A DNA stretch of 64,000 nt, taken from NCBI GenBank assembly GCA_033961575.1, contig CM066730.1, positions 155,895,523 to 155,959,522 on the forward strand. The letters run 5' to 3'. Shown piece by piece: positions 46,000-58,344 of this stretch. Positions within the stretch are counted from its first letter, which is position 1. Every line of letters begins with the position of its first letter. The translations under genes and the position numbers were made by a program. Under the pieces are notes generated by a model. It was not told where the DNA came from, made no database searches, and saw only the letters and a list, made by a program, of their open reading frames with translations. The stretch comes from Aselliscus stoliczkanus (lineage: Eukaryota > Chordata > Mammalia > Chiroptera > Hipposideridae).

Positions 46000-46950
46000 G
46001 CAGAAGGGAGCTTGGTGTTGAAGGAACTGAAAGAAAACCAAGATAGCTGGAAGGCCTGGAGGGCAAGTGAGGTGAGATGATCCCAGAAAGGTCGCCTAGA
46101 GTTGGGTCTTTATTCTTAGAGCTAAAGGGGTTTTTAAGCTGCAGGTCAATAGGATCAGATTTGTATTTCACAAAGATCATGTTGGCTGTAGTGTAGAAAA
46201 CAGACTGGAGGGAAGATGCTTAGGAGGCTGTTGCTGTCATCTAGGCGAGAAGTGTCAAAGGCTTGGGCTAGGCTGGTGGCAGCGGGAATGGAGAGAAGTC
46301 AAAAGGCATTTGGAGAATAAAGTTAGCAGAGTTCAGTGATAAACTGGATATAGAAGAGGGGAGAACTGGAGAGGGAGGTGTCAATGACAAAATCCCCATT
46401 TCTGGCTTGAACACCTAGGCAGATGATGAGGCTGTGTTCTGAGCCGGTCAGTTTGGGAGGAGCAGGGAGAACCTAAGTTTGGGTTTGAACAGGTTGAGTT
46501 TGAGGTGCCTCTGAGACGACCTGGTGAAGATGGAGAGTAACCATTGTGTAGACACCAACGCAGGTGTAGAGTGCACAGGGGAAGCCTGTGGTGGAAACGG
46601 GTAGAGAAGGTAATTGAGGCTCTGGGTTTGGAAGAGTTTGATTTAAAGAGCACTGGGTAACGAGAGGACTCAGGATTCAGTTCTATGGCCCATTACGTAT
46701 GAGGATAAGGAGGACCAGTGAGCAAAGGAGTCACAGAAGGAGCAGGTGAGAGCAAAGCCAGGGCAATGTCATGGCCCAGAAGCCAGCAAGCAGGAGGGGA
46801 GGTCAAGGGGACTGAAGGTTGCTAAGAGGCCAAGTAGGTGAGGACTGGAAATTGACAGTTGGACTTATAACACGTGTGTCAAGAGCTGTTTGGGGAAGGT
46901 AATGGAGGCAGAAAAAAGGGCAGAGAATTCCTTCAGGAAGTTTAGCTGAG
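46000..46950. repeat. Ancient dispersed repeat, second large copy
   Basis: 'gatcagatttgtatttcaca', 'tcatctaggcgagaagtgtc', 'gggctaggctggtggcagcg', 'ggttgagtttgaggtgcctc': same type as 18.5-19.6 kb. Old and frame-broken. Confidence 0.55.
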
Positions 46951-47624
46951 AAAAGGAGAGAAATCGGACAGGGGCTAGAAAGATATGGGGTCAAGAGAGC
47001 CTCCCCCCCCTTTTTTTTTGTTTGAGATGAGGAAGACTTGAAAATGTTTAAAACCTACTGGGAAGGGTCCAGTTAAGAGAAAGAGGATGAATGCATAGGC
47101 GAGGAATGCACAGGAAACCAGTAGTGGAAGGCTCTGGGAGGAGGGACAACATTACAGAAATAAGGAGAGCGTGCTGCAGGTGTAGGGAGGCTGGGAGGCT
47201 GGGAAGGCGGGGTTTGTGCACTGACACTCTGTGGGGCTCGTCCCCCACCTGTGAACCCCTTCACTGCTGGTCAGGAGCCTGGATGGACAGGCTGCCCACT
47301 GCCGTCTCCAGCTTCTCCCTCATCTCCTTGCCTTGCCTCCTCTCCTGGGTCCTGGCTCTGTCTTTTCCAGGCTCTCGGGCCCTGTCAGTCTCCCATCTCT
47401 GGTTTTGGCCTCTCTGCCTTTGCCCCTCCCTGTTGCTCTGACTCTGTCCCCTTTTCTGCCCCTTTTTTGTCACCCTTTCTCTGTTCTCACCTCAGCTTCG
47501 GATTCTATTTGTACGTGCCATTGTTTCTCGTTGTTTTTCCTGTCTCTTTCCTGGGTATCAGTCCTCAAACCCTGTATGTCTCAGGTGGCTCTGGCTGAGT
47601 TGTCCCAATCTCCCAGATCCTTAG

Positions 47625-47790
47625 GACCTCGCTACTCAAAGTATGGCCTAGGATCAGCCACCTGTCTCATCAGGGAGCTTGTTAAATGCAGACTCTGAGG
47701 CCCCTCCCAGACCTAAAGATTCTGAATCTGCCTTATAACAGGTCCCCCAGGCAATGCATGCAAACGATAAATGTCTGAGAAACATTCCCT
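47625..47790 (+). mobile_element. MER20-like hAT fragment
   Basis: 'gctactcaaagtatggccta', 'gggagcttgttaaatgcaga', 'cccctcccagacctaaagat', 'tctgaatctgccttataaca'. Confidence 0.7.
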
Positions 47791-50700
47791 TAATCTTTCC
47801 TCTGCAATAGCAGGAGAACAAAACCCCAGAATCTTAGCAACATGGAATAACTTGGATCCTGCCGTACCTCCTCCGTCTCCTGGACAGTCGGCTTCTCTGC
47901 ATCACCTCTTTGAGCTGCTCCTGAAGCTCCAGGCAGCTTAAGGGAGGGAACATTCTGAGCTTCCACATCCGCAGAAATATTAGTGGGAAGGGATTCTCCT
48001 GATACTGACATGCCGGGTACTTCCAGGTGCGATCACAGTACATCCCTGAAAGCAGTTAGCTCCACCTGGACTTACTCCTGTCTGTCTCACTCTGCCCTTT
48101 CAAGAGTAAGAGTAGCTTTTTTTCAAGCTGGAGTTGGGGTATGGGTTTCAAGATGGGGAGCAATGACCTCCTCCCAGCCCTAGAAGCAGCCCACCTGAGG
48201 CCAGAGACCATAAGGGCTGATCAGAAGCCACGGTGATTTGCAGAGTGAGCAGAGTGCTGGAGAGAGGGAATCATGTCAAGGCTCCTAACCCTGCTCCCAT
48301 GTTTAGGCAACAGCAGCACATAATTTGTACGTGGCTGTTCCCTGCTCACATTGCCATTTGGAAAATGTTAGCTTTTCCCGCTACAGGGTCACAGACTTGT
48401 CCGGACTAACAGATTTCGGGCCACTTTACCCAGGGCCTGCTCTGGTATGTTTCAGACCAAGTCCCCAGAGAATGGATTTATTTTCCATTTCAATATTTTG
48501 GGTGATGGGCTTGTGGGTTTGTTTGTTTGTTTGTTGTTTATTTTTTTTTGGGGGGGGGTCTTTGTCCCCCTCTGGTTTGTTCACTTTCATTTGGTTTAGA
48601 AAGACTGAGAGGGAATTTAGGAAAAGAGCTTCCTGGGCCCTGAGTCAAGTCCTGACACAGAGCCAGTAATCAGGTACTTGCTTTTTTTGCCCCTAATGCT
48701 TCCAGCTGTGGTCCAGACCAGGTTGAAACAGACAACAGGTGGAAACCCTGCTAATAGGTGGTAAAGAAGGAAAACAACAACATCAACAACCAGAGAGAAC
48801 AGGTTCCATTTAGAAAGATTAAGTGGATCCATTGCAAAGGGCCTGGAGGACTGTCTGGTGAGTAACAGTGAGACGGAACAAAAGCCTAGTTGTAGGGGAG
48901 TGGAGAAGATCTGAAGATTGGATGCCTCGGGGGCTGCTGTGACTGAGCATACCACAGTTGGGTGCACCTGCTTTGGTGTGGTGAACCTCCTGGCTCTCAA
49001 GAGAAAGAGCTGACATGGGGTGAAGAATAAACAGGTTTTGGTTGGAGGCCTCAGCTGGGGCTCCCTCAGCATCACATAGACTCTGGAGGAACAGCCACTG
49101 GTGGGGGGTGGGGGGGACCTATTAAATGCGGCCCTGCTTTCTCGGGCACCTCCAGTTTACCAGGTTGATGGTAAGGAGGATAAGAGACCCAGGTCAGTGG
49201 CTGGAGAAGGTGGCTTGGGTTCTATCCTAGAGCCTTCCAGAACTTAAGTAGGAAATTGCGAAACAGGGCTACATTTTGAAAGAGAAAGTATGTGAAATAT
49301 GGTTCCTCCCTCGCCTGTCCGCTCTCCCGGAGCTTGGTTCGGGGAGGTGGGTGAGATGGGTTCCTGGCTGGACTCAATCTGGTGTGAGAAAGAAGGCAGA
49401 GCCAAGGCCCCACGGGTCCCTCAGGCCATGCTGCAGCAGCTGCCAGCCTTTGGTTATTGATTATTGTCATTGGGATGCACTTTTTCCATCTGTGGAACAT
49501 CAGCCTAGCTCATGGAGAAGGCCAATCCTTCCTCTGGCTGAGTTTCATCTCCTGAAAGGGCTGGCTTCTGAGGGCTCCCTCTGCAACCCAATATGTACCA
49601 TGGGCCTGCTGATTAAATACTTGGAATGTCCTCAGGTCGAGCCAGGCCTGTCCACAAAATGGGAGGCATTTTGGCAGTTCCAAGGCCCCTGGCACCCAGT
49701 CTTGGCACTGGACCGGCTGTCTTCTTCAAGGAGCTGCGGTGGGCCTCCCGCCAGCATGCTTCCCTGGGAAACATCGAAGTGAGTTAAAGTCAACAATGAG
49801 TTCATCTCCAAAAGGAATAAGCCGGCAGCCTTCAGGGCAGGGGAATGGAAGGAGGGGGGAACAGGGATTTGGGGGGTAGTGGAAGGGGTTAAATGATGCT
49901 AGCACAGCCAGACCAGGTCCAAAGCCTATCAAACAAGCTGGCAACTCAAGAAACAAAGAAAAGTGCTCTCCCAGGCCAGCCGTGGTACACTCACTTGGCA
50001 AAGGTGGTGACAATGAGGGTGTCACAATCCCGGGGACCTTGGGAAGTGTCCTCTCAAGGACTGGGAGCTGGAGCAAGACACTGACATGGAAAGAGCCTGG
50101 GCCATTGGGCTGGTAGATCTGTAAGCTCTGGCTCTGCTGGCCCCAGGCCTGCCTGGTGGGCACATGAGGATGCCATTTGGGTAAACTCCACTCAAAGCCA
50201 AGTGAAGAGAGTCTCATGATTGCAGAATCCAGCGTTTTTATCTGAACATGAACATCTCTATCATTAGATTTATCTCTGAGGGTTTTGCATTTGGATAAAT
50301 GGTTCCTGATTTGAGACAATCTCACTTCTGTGCTTGTGCCTGGAGCACGAGGAAACCACATGCTGTAGGGCCTCAGACAGCTCTCCATGTACTTGATCTG
50401 ATGATGCTCTGTGGGACTGGGCCACCAACAGCAGAGCAAAGCCCAACGCAAGTCTCACGCTGGGGCTGACCTGAAGCTGGAGCCACCTCTCTTTGAACCC
50501 CAAGTGGAGGGAGGGGAGCAGTGCCTCTCCATTGTGGACAGAAAAGCCTGATGATGGCCCCGCAGTTGCTTATGCCAGTTAAGATACACATAACCCATCT
50601 GGTTCAGACTTCGAAGCTGCCTAGGGATTAGGAGACTGGCAACAACTACCTTCAATATATATTTGGCCTTTCTCCCAATGGCAGGACCATTGCCGATTGA

Positions 50701-50898
50701 CTGTGCTTGATTTCTCTCATGCCCTCACATTCATTCTCACAAGGTATTTTATTGGACAAAGTATTTGCTTCCCATGCATATTTACAATTCTTTTCCTGCC
50801 ACCAAACCAACAAAATGTCCACAGACATTGCATCTTAATTTTTCACAAACACATTCTCTTTGCATTCCCATGGTTTACCCTTCTCCTATTTCCCTCTT

Positions 50899-50925
50899 TA
50901 AAAACAAAAACAAAAACAAAAAAAC
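50899..50925 (+). repeat. (AAAAAC)n A-rich simple repeat
   Basis: AAAAAC units in unique flanks. Confidence 0.85.
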
Positions 50926-51101
50926 CTGCTTCATTCTTCTGGTCCTTCTGATTCCTCTTCATGTCAACTAACTTTGGCATTTCTGCTCATCTTCTGAGAG
51001 CTTTTACAGCCCCCTCCCACTGCCATTCTTTGTCATCCCTTGCTTTTGATGGGCAGCCGCAGGTTCTTCACAACCATAGCTTGCCTGGTCCACATTTCCC
51101 C

Positions 51102-51199
51102 TGTATATTTGACCAATTGCATTTGTCTTTTGTTATGATAGGCCAGGCATTGTATATTTGACCAATTGCATTTGTCTTTTGTTATGATAGGCCAGGCAT
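51102..51199 (+). repeat. Perfect 49-bp tandem duplication
   Basis: The 49 bases at 51102-51150 (starting tgtatatttgaccaattgca, ending ggccaggcat) are repeated without any mismatch at 51151-51199. Two copies only; no array. Confidence 0.97.
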
Positions 51200-51513
51200 T
51201 TGTTGAATGAATGAAAAAAGGTGAATGAATGAAAAGGTCCCACTTGAATAGGTTTATTCTCATATGATTCCTGGAGATCATAATTATTGATAGTGCCCAT
51301 TCCTTTTTCCTTCTGGGAGTAAAAACAACGCCAGCATCAAAGTTCACTAGGGCACTAGACCAAAAGCAGCCTGACTTTGATCTTTTTATCATTTGGCCAT
51401 AATTGGGTGTGACACCCAGCTTTCCAGAGTCATCTCCCACCATTCCCATCCCCACTCTCATCTATTCTTCTACTCAGAACAACTCAATGGCGCCCAATAT
51501 AAAAGAATTTTCA

Positions 51514-51650
51514 GGGCCGGCCGAGTGGCGCGGTGGTTAAGTGCTGGTTTGGGAGGCCAGCCGCCCCGGTTCAGGTCCTACATATGAGGGCCAGTGACAC
51601 TGCCCTTAAAAAAAAAAAAAAAAAAAAAAAAGAAAAGAAAGAAAAAAAAA
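51514..51650 (+). mobile_element. Short tRNA-headed SINE, copy 4, with a 13-bp target-site duplication
   Basis: Head GGGCCGGCCGAGTGGCGCGG, hairpin module, then a long A-tail with GAAA interruptions. Flanks aaaagaattttca at 51501-51513 and 51647-51659. Confidence 0.95.
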
Positions 51651-51894
51651 GAATTTTCAAATTTCAGTTGCTTTGTTCAGGCCGTTTCCTCCCCCTAATA
51701 CTCATATTTCATACCCAGATCAAATTATTATGTGAAGGAGCCCCACTCATTGGCAGTTGCTTCCCCTTCTGTGTTTCTGTCTATGCTCCCAGGTGAATGT
51801 CAGCATCTAAGAGCAGGGACTGTGGGGTTCATTATCATACTCCCTTTCCTTTTCCAAAGATCATGAAGCTGTGGGTGCAGTTGGAGACTTACTT

Positions 51895-52115
51895 ATAACA
51901 ACAATGGCAAACATTTATATAGCACTTACACTGTTAAGCCCTTTACTGGTGTTGCCTCACTTAATCCTCCCTCAGCACAGCCCTGTGAGGTAGATACTGT
52001 TGTTATACCCATTTTACAGAAGAGTACCCTGAGTCACTGAGAGGTGAAGGGATGTGACCAAGGGCACACAGCTAATAAGCGGTGGAGCCAGGATTTGAAC
52101 TCCAGTTGTTGGGCT
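51895..52115 (-). repeat. MIR SINE, reverse orientation
   Basis: 'tatagcacttacactgttaa', 'tacccattttacagaagagt', 'caagggcacacagctaataa', 'gccaggatttgaactccagt'. Confidence 0.85.
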
Positions 52116-52944
52116 GCACTACCACCTAACTGTATGAAAACTCATATTTTGCATGTCCTTTCCCCACCTGCATGCCTTGGTAGCCAGTCTGTTCAGAGTG
52201 TCACTCCTTTATTGGGCAGAGGAGGGGGACCCAAGGGATGGATTACATGTGTTCAGAAATAATGCCATAGGGTCCTCATGGGCATCCACCAGGTCCTGCC
52301 TCTCCACTCCAGCCCTTCATCAGTATCCATTGCTCACCGAGCTGCTCCAAACTGACTGCCTTATCACTGCATGGCTGTCAGCATGTGGTCCCAGTGTCGG
52401 GACATGGGAACTGCCTCGGGACCCTCCTGAAGCTGCTGACCCCAGGTGCAGCCCCTGAAGACTCCAGTGCACCAGAACCACATTGGACAAAACCAAGAGT
52501 CCCTTTTCTACCTGTGTCGTGCTTTGCCTCAAGGTCACCAAAGCCAGTCTCACAAAGACTCTGGACCAAGAGGCTCTTTGGATTTCTGCTTGAAGCCCCT
52601 ACTTCTTTGGGCTCAGAAAACAAAAATCTCGAGGCTGGGAGAGGGGAATGGCTGACCAGGGCTGCTCCTCCCAGACCCCCTTTTTCCCTCTGCACAAGCT
52701 CCCGCTCCCCAGGAAATTTAAACCTCGCCAGAGCGCCCCCTGCTGGTCCACTAAAGCATCAGCTACACTTAGATGTATGTAGTGGACCTGTCATTTGAAT
52801 CCCCAGAGCTAAACACCGAAATGTACCTCCGTATTAGGACAGGTAAGGTTCACTCTCAGAAGACAGTGGCAACTAGACGGTGCCCTAATCTTCAGTTGCA
52901 CACTTATTCAATGCGCAGAACACACATCAGAGCCCTGGGATGGA

Positions 52945-53230
52945 ATCGTGGTCAAGCTTTTCCTGTAAAGGGCCTGGGAGTGAACTACTCATCTCTGCCA
53001 CTATAGTGCCAAAGCAGCCTTTGACCATGTGTAAACAAATGGCGTGGCTGTGTTCCAATAAAACTTTATTTATAAACCCTGACATTTGGACTTCATATCA
53101 TTTTCACCTGTCATAAAATATTCGTATTTTGATTTTTCAACCATGTAAAAAAGCCAGTCTTAGCTCGTGGGCCATATAAAAACAGGCGGCTGGAGGGATC
53201 TGGAGGGAGGGCTGTAGTTTGCCTATTCCT
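52945..53230 (+). mobile_element. Old DNA-transposon-like repeat (hAT type probable)
   Basis: 'cgtggctgtgttccaataaa', 'actttatttataaaccctg', 'aaaaacaggcggctgg', 'gggctgtagtttgcc' match a repeat common in placental genomes. The AATAAA here is part of the repeat. Confidence 0.65.
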
Positions 53231-53498
53231 GCTCTTGGAGATAAAGTACTTGGTTTATGCCTCGTGCACTGGGTAGGTGGCAGGTCGGGGAGCATAGTAG
53301 AAACCTGAGTCCCCAGGTCTTCGGTATAGAGTCCAGGTATCCTGGGGATTCACCCAACTCTGGCTGGAAGCAAAACTGGCAACTCCAAAGTCTCTCAAAT
53401 AGATGTTTTGCGCCCCTAGCAGATTCTTCCTGGTTACCCAGTGAATTGGAAGGATTGCTTTCTCCTGAGATGGGGGAGTGGTAGACTTGTCTTTTCTT

Positions 53499-53614
53499 TT
53501 CTTTTTTTTGTTTTTTTTTTGAGGGCAGTGTCACTGGCCCTCATAAGTGGGACCCGAACCGGGGCCGCTGGCTTCCCAAGCCAGCGCTTAACCACCACGC
53601 CACTCGGCCGGCCC
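53499..53614 (-). mobile_element. Short tRNA-headed SINE, copy 5, with a 16-bp target-site duplication
   Basis: Body 53521-53614, T-run 53499-53520 (tail). Flanks agacttgtcttttctt at 53483-53498 and 53616-53631 are identical. Confidence 0.96.
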
Positions 53615-53631
53615 AAGACTTGTCTTTTCTT

Positions 53632-56600
53632 AATCAAGGCTCTAAAAAGTCACAGAAATCAAGGTTTTCACCACTTCTTTATCTGCTGCTTGAGAAGGTA
53701 TTTGTTCTATCTTTCTTCCACACCTCAGCCTGAGTCCCTACTTGGGAAGTAAGATTGTGTTCCCAGGCTAGACTAGACCAGGCAAGGGAGCAAGAGGGAT
53801 GAGGAAGGCCAAGGAAAACCTTAGTGTCTTGCTGGGTAGAAGCTGCCTCTAGGGCAAGACTGACCCTCTGACAGACAGAGGTCCCCCTGACACATTGGTT
53901 TTGGGAGTTGACTTTTCAGAGTCTTTAACGTGACATTATTCTACTGGAAACAATCCAAGGGACCTGGTTAACATTTTTAAAAAGTGTTTTCTTAAGAAAA
54001 AAGGGGGAGGTGGACAGGAGATGAGGGAGTAAAGAATTACACAAAGATTTAGTCTAACGGCTTAAAAATCAAAAGGATCACTGGACAGATAGATATCAAG
54101 TGTAATGGGAAACACACCGATCCTGGGGAGATGATTTAATATGGGCCCTCCAGCCTCCTTGGAGCTTAAACAATTATCTGCAATTTGGAATTATACTTTA
54201 AATTCCCACATTGGTGTGTATTCTGGATCTATTTCTCAGGACACAGCCAGCAATCTTGAGTTATCTAAACCAGACCGAAAATAAGAGGACATTAATAGCA
54301 TCTCATAAAAAATGGCTTCTCAGGTTTTTTTTTTCTTTTTTAAAAGGAATATGCTGAGGACCACAGGGATTCAGCACAAGGAAGGAGCAAAATGCTGTTA
54401 GTTATTTTTCCAAAGCTTAATCTAGGGATCTTTTTGAAGAGCTCCTTACCCGGTGATGAGATGAGTGCCAAGACCAATACAGACTATGTTTTTCCCATTT
54501 CGAAATGGTGATCAGATACATCATCCATGAAGAGAAGTTTCTTGGGGTTCCTAGAGGTATCTTAGCTACTTTTCATAACCATCCAGACTACCAGTTTGCC
54601 GTATCCTTGTCCCCAAAATCCCCAGGCATCCTAGACTGAAAACTAAGGGCAATTTGGCCCACAGAACTCCAATTTAATACACCTCATTTTTTTTATATTC
54701 CCTTGTAAACTGTTGAGGTTGTATGATCAAGGGCTCTCTTTATTTATTTTCTACAAACAAAACACAACAATAGAACCCTGAAAACATATTTCAAGTGCTT
54801 CCCTGTACTTCCAGGGTCCCAGAACCTCTGCTTGGGGGCTAGTAACTGTTTCACATTGAGCAGCAGCCTCTCCAGGGGCCCAAGTCTTGGCCCCAACAGG
54901 CAGGGGTCAATTCATCATGGACTTGCTAGAGGAGAGACACAGGAGATTGAATAGAGAAGCCTCTGCTCTCAGTTCAATTGGGAAGGATAAACCAACAAGC
55001 TGGCACTAATTAGGAGCTAATGGCCTTACAATGGAGCATTGCCAAAGGATAACGACCCTCCGGCTGCAGCATAAATATCAAGGCATTTGGGGCAGAGCCA
55101 AGACATATATTTCCAGAGTGCATTAGACACTGCTGCAGCCTTCCTTACCCTGGCTCTGCTGAGAAAAACAAGAGGGTTTAAGATAGGTGGGAAAGGAGCT
55201 GGGTCTTATGAGGCCCACCTTCTGGTCAGCTGGTCAGAAAGCCTCAGGGTGACTTTGGGGAAAGGCTTTGCTTTTCAGATCTCCAAGTTTTGTGTATACA
55301 AGAATCACAAGAGGAGCTTGTAAAATCTGAGCCCCACCTTTAGAGGGTCTAATTTCATTACCTCTGGGGTGAAGCCCAGGAATCTGCATTTTTAACCAGT
55401 ACCCTCAAGTGATTCTGATGCTGGTGGTCCTCAGATCATACTTTGAAAATGCTACTGTAGGAGTTGCTGCTTCCTTGCCTATGAGAACCTAATGAAAAAG
55501 CTTTTACAGAATGAAGAAGGAAGTGAGGTTAGATTCTCTGCTTCCAATGAAACACCAGCCCATTCTTTCCTATCAGAACTTGGCAGGAGGCTGTTTCAGA
55601 AGGGTGGCATTTTCAGCCTGTTCCTGTTGGGGTCTTCCCATTCACACCAACCTGTGGTTCCTAGGAGTGAGAAGTTCAGGGAATGAGGGGCTAACCATGG
55701 GTCTGGAGGAAAGGAAAAAGCAGCCCATCTCCATGGTGTGTATCATGTCTGCAATGCTTTCATAGACCGTAACTCTTATGATCACGCTGCAATCCTTCAG
55801 GGTAGTTAATATGTCTGTTTTGAAGCTGAGGAATTATAGGCCTGGAGGTGTGTCTTGCCTCCTCTGGTTACCACGACATCAGAAAGGAGAGTTAAAAATA
55901 GCCAGTGTGCTATAATTGCGGTAAGCAGGGCATGCAAACCAAACCAAAAACTGAAGCTTGACCAACCTTGATTAGGCTTATTTTCAGCTGGTAGAACTAA
56001 GGTTGGTTGTCAGGATCAGAAAATATTGTTGTAAAATAATGGATAGATCAGGTTATAAAAATAGATGGAAAGTTTGTATGATAAACGCAAGCTGAGTATG
56101 AGAACAGGAGAGAAACAACCCACCATATCATCTGGGAACATGAAACTCTTTGGCAAGACTTCACAACAGCCTGATTCAAAATTTCATAATGAAATTATGT
56201 CTCTGATCAAAGCCTGAATGAGCTCATGGGCTGATTTTTGCCATTCGTGTTTATTCTGGTTTGAACCAAATTGAGGCATCAGAAACACATTATCCTAGTC
56301 TTCTCTCTGGGAGTGGGCTATTGCACCCTTATTTGGGGGACCAAAGGGACAGTGTGAGGCAGAACGAGACATCTTTGGATCTTCACTCGGTATGAAGTTG
56401 TTTCTGATCTGCATTCAGAGACTCCCTCAGACACCATGTCAGGCTCAGGGACTTTCTAGCAAAGTTGTGTTTCATCTCATGATACTTGCCCCGGGGGCAA
56501 TAAAAGTGAGTCTCAAGGGACAGAAGGTATTTCCCACTCTTGTCTAGGACATGGCCTGCTTTTGCTCTAGAAAGAATGTTCTGGGGCTTGTTTGTTTTAG

Positions 56601-56916
56601 ACTCAGAAATAAAGAATTATCCCTCTCACAATTAGAGTCCCTCATTTTATACCAAGTTGTTTGTTTTTATGGAAAAAGCTTCACCACAGCTGGAATCCAC
56701 CTTCCTCCTGCCTAACCACCTCTTCTCTGGCCTATCCTGAAGGTGCAGCGATAGGCACTTCCTGACAATTTGAGGTGATAAAAAAAGAGAGAGAAAGACA
56801 GAGAAGGCTTCTTGGTTGAAACACTGGCACCTAGAGACTTTATTTTGACTAGTAGAAACAGAAACTCTTGGGTCTTACCACCCTCATTTCCCCTCAGGGC
56901 AAGAGGCATTCCCATC
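53632..56916. other. RSPO1-GNL2 spacer, mostly unique AT-rich sequence
   Basis: No gene supported. Only a MER20/MER58-like piece (about 55290-55460) is recognisable. The rest, especially 53900-55100, is unique-looking and holds homeodomain-type sites. No open frame longer than 90 codons with any domain. Confidence 0.6.
55290..55460 (+). mobile_element. MER20/MER58-like hAT fragment
   Basis: 'caagaatcacaagaggagct', 'tgtaaaatctgagccccacc', 'ggaatctgcatttttaacca', 'gtgattctgatgctggtggt'. Confidence 0.7.
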
Positions 56917-57274
56917 TGCTACTGACTAAATGTTTGTGTCCCCTAAAAGTTCTTAGGTTGAAGCTCTAATCCCCAGTGCAACATTACTTGGAGGTGGAGC
57001 CTCTGGGAGGTAATTAGGTTTAGATGAGGTCATGAGGATGGAACCCCCATGATGGGATTAGTGCCCTTATAAAAAGAGGACAGAGCCTTCCCTGTCTCTT
57101 CAATATGTGAGGACAGTGAGAAGGCAGCTGTCTGCAAGTCAGGAAGAGAATTCTCACCAGAACCCCAACCAGGCTGGCACCCCGATCTTTCCAGCTTCCA
57201 GAATTGTGAAAATAAATGTCTTGTTTAAGCCATGCAGTCTATGATATTTTGCTACAGCAGGCAGAGCTAAGACA
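56917..57274 (+). mobile_element. Solitary MLT1-type LTR (ERVL-MaLR), about 358 bp
   Basis: 'gtttgtgtcccctaaaagtt', 'ggaggtaattaggtttagat', 'gaggtcatgaggatggaacc', 'gtgcccttataaaaagagga', 'tatgtgaggacagtgagaag', an AATAAA, and an end near 'gcagagctaagacac'. A lone, decayed LTR of an ancient non-coding retrotransposon group; no internal viral genes are present. Confidence 0.8.
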
Positions 57275-57289
57275 CCATCTATTCATTTC

Positions 57290-57550
57290 TTCATTCAGTG
57301 AAGAGTTATTGAATCCTTACTAAGTTTCAAGTGCTGTTCTAAGATCTGGAGATACAGCAGTGAACAAACTTACAAGGTCCCTGCTCTCAGGAAGTTTACA
57401 TTCTACTTTTGGGAAAGCAGCAGATAAACTTGTAAATAACATAATTACATCTAGTGATAAATGCCACGAAGTAAATAAAATAGAATAATGTAACAGAATG
57501 ACTGCAGAAGGGTAGGAGATGGCTGATTTAGACAGATTAGAGAGTGTTGA
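57290..57550. repeat. Ancient dispersed repeat fragment
   Basis: 'gtgctgttctaagatctgga', 'gatacagcagtgaacaaact', 'aaggtccctgctctcaggaa', 'gtttacattctacttttggg'. The same type of sequence appears near 9.84 kb and 18.5 kb. Confidence 0.6.
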
Positions 57551-57678
57551 AGAAGAAAAATCAACCAAGTAAATTTGAAGATCTAATTGCCTTTATTAAG
57601 TGATTTACAACATCAGGCAGCATCCCATCCAGCAACTAAAAGGGCACTCCAAGGAGTTGTACAAAATGGGAGGTTTTT

Positions 57679-57793
57679 GGGCCGGCCGAGTGGCGCGGTG
57701 GTTAAGCACTGGCTTGGGAAGCCAGTGGCCCCCGTTCGGGTCCCACATATGAGGGCCAGTGACACTGCCCTCAAAAAAATAAAAAATAAAAAA
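57679..57793 (+). mobile_element. Short tRNA-headed SINE, copy 6, with an 11-bp target-site duplication
   Basis: Head GGGCCGGCCGAGTGGCGCGG, hairpin module, A-rich tail. Flanks gggaggttttt at 57668-57678 and 57794-57804. Confidence 0.94.
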
Positions 57794-58047
57794 AGGGAGG
57801 TTTTTGTAGGCAGAACGAGAGTGAGACTAAAAAGTTAAAAGAGTGAATTATTTCAGGTAGGTTACCTTACTGGTGTTGATCAGGAAATTCCAGACTGATT
57901 GGTTTAAAATTCCACTCCTGGGAAAGACGGAAGCTGCAATTACATTAGTTATCAAATTTTGGTTTGGTGACATGGCTTAGCAAACGTGCCTCCATTTTGG
58001 CCTGCTGTTTCTCTTTTTAACAACAGGAAAGACTTCTCCCAGTACGA

Positions 58048-58232
58048 AGGGTTGCCAGATAAACTACAGTATGACCGGGTAAATTTGAATTTCAGACAAA
58101 CAATGAATTTTTTTTAAGTATAAGCATGTCCAAAATATTGCATGGGACATATTTATACTAAAAATTATTCATTGTTTATCTGAAATTCAAATTTAACTGG
58201 GCATATTTTTATTTGCTAAATCTTAGAACCCT
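58048..58232. mobile_element. 185-bp palindromic DNA element (MER53-like?)
   Basis: Starts agggttgccagataaa and ends in the rough complement. The inner arms (gaatttcagacaaacaatga and tcattgtttatctgaaattc) pair almost fully. An old palindromic MITE. The MER53 label is from memory and uncertain. Confidence 0.7.
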
Positions 58233-58344
58233 ACCCAGCAGATAACATCTGAGCTGAGAATGACCAGGGGGAGCTAGCCATGCAAAGATTCAGGGAAAGA
58301 ATAATTCAGGTAAAGGGAACATTCACTGTCTATGTCAGAATAAC

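Larger units (their letters stand above)
44636..51100. other. RSPO1-GNL2 spacer, left part
   Basis: No gene supported. Repeats: MER20-like at about 44810-44970 and 47625-47790, a hAT element at 45485-45961, and the ancient dispersed family at about 46000-46950. A 726-nt open frame on the - strand (49726-50451) has no recognisable domain. The section 47800-51000 otherwise looks unique. Confidence 0.65.

Noticed and set aside
51102..51199. A CRISPR-like repeat
   Set aside because: Only two directly adjoining copies with no spacers, in a mammalian genome.
56917..57274. A retroviral coding remnant next to the LTR
   Set aside because: No gag, pol or env-like frame flanks the LTR; it is a solitary MaLR-type LTR.
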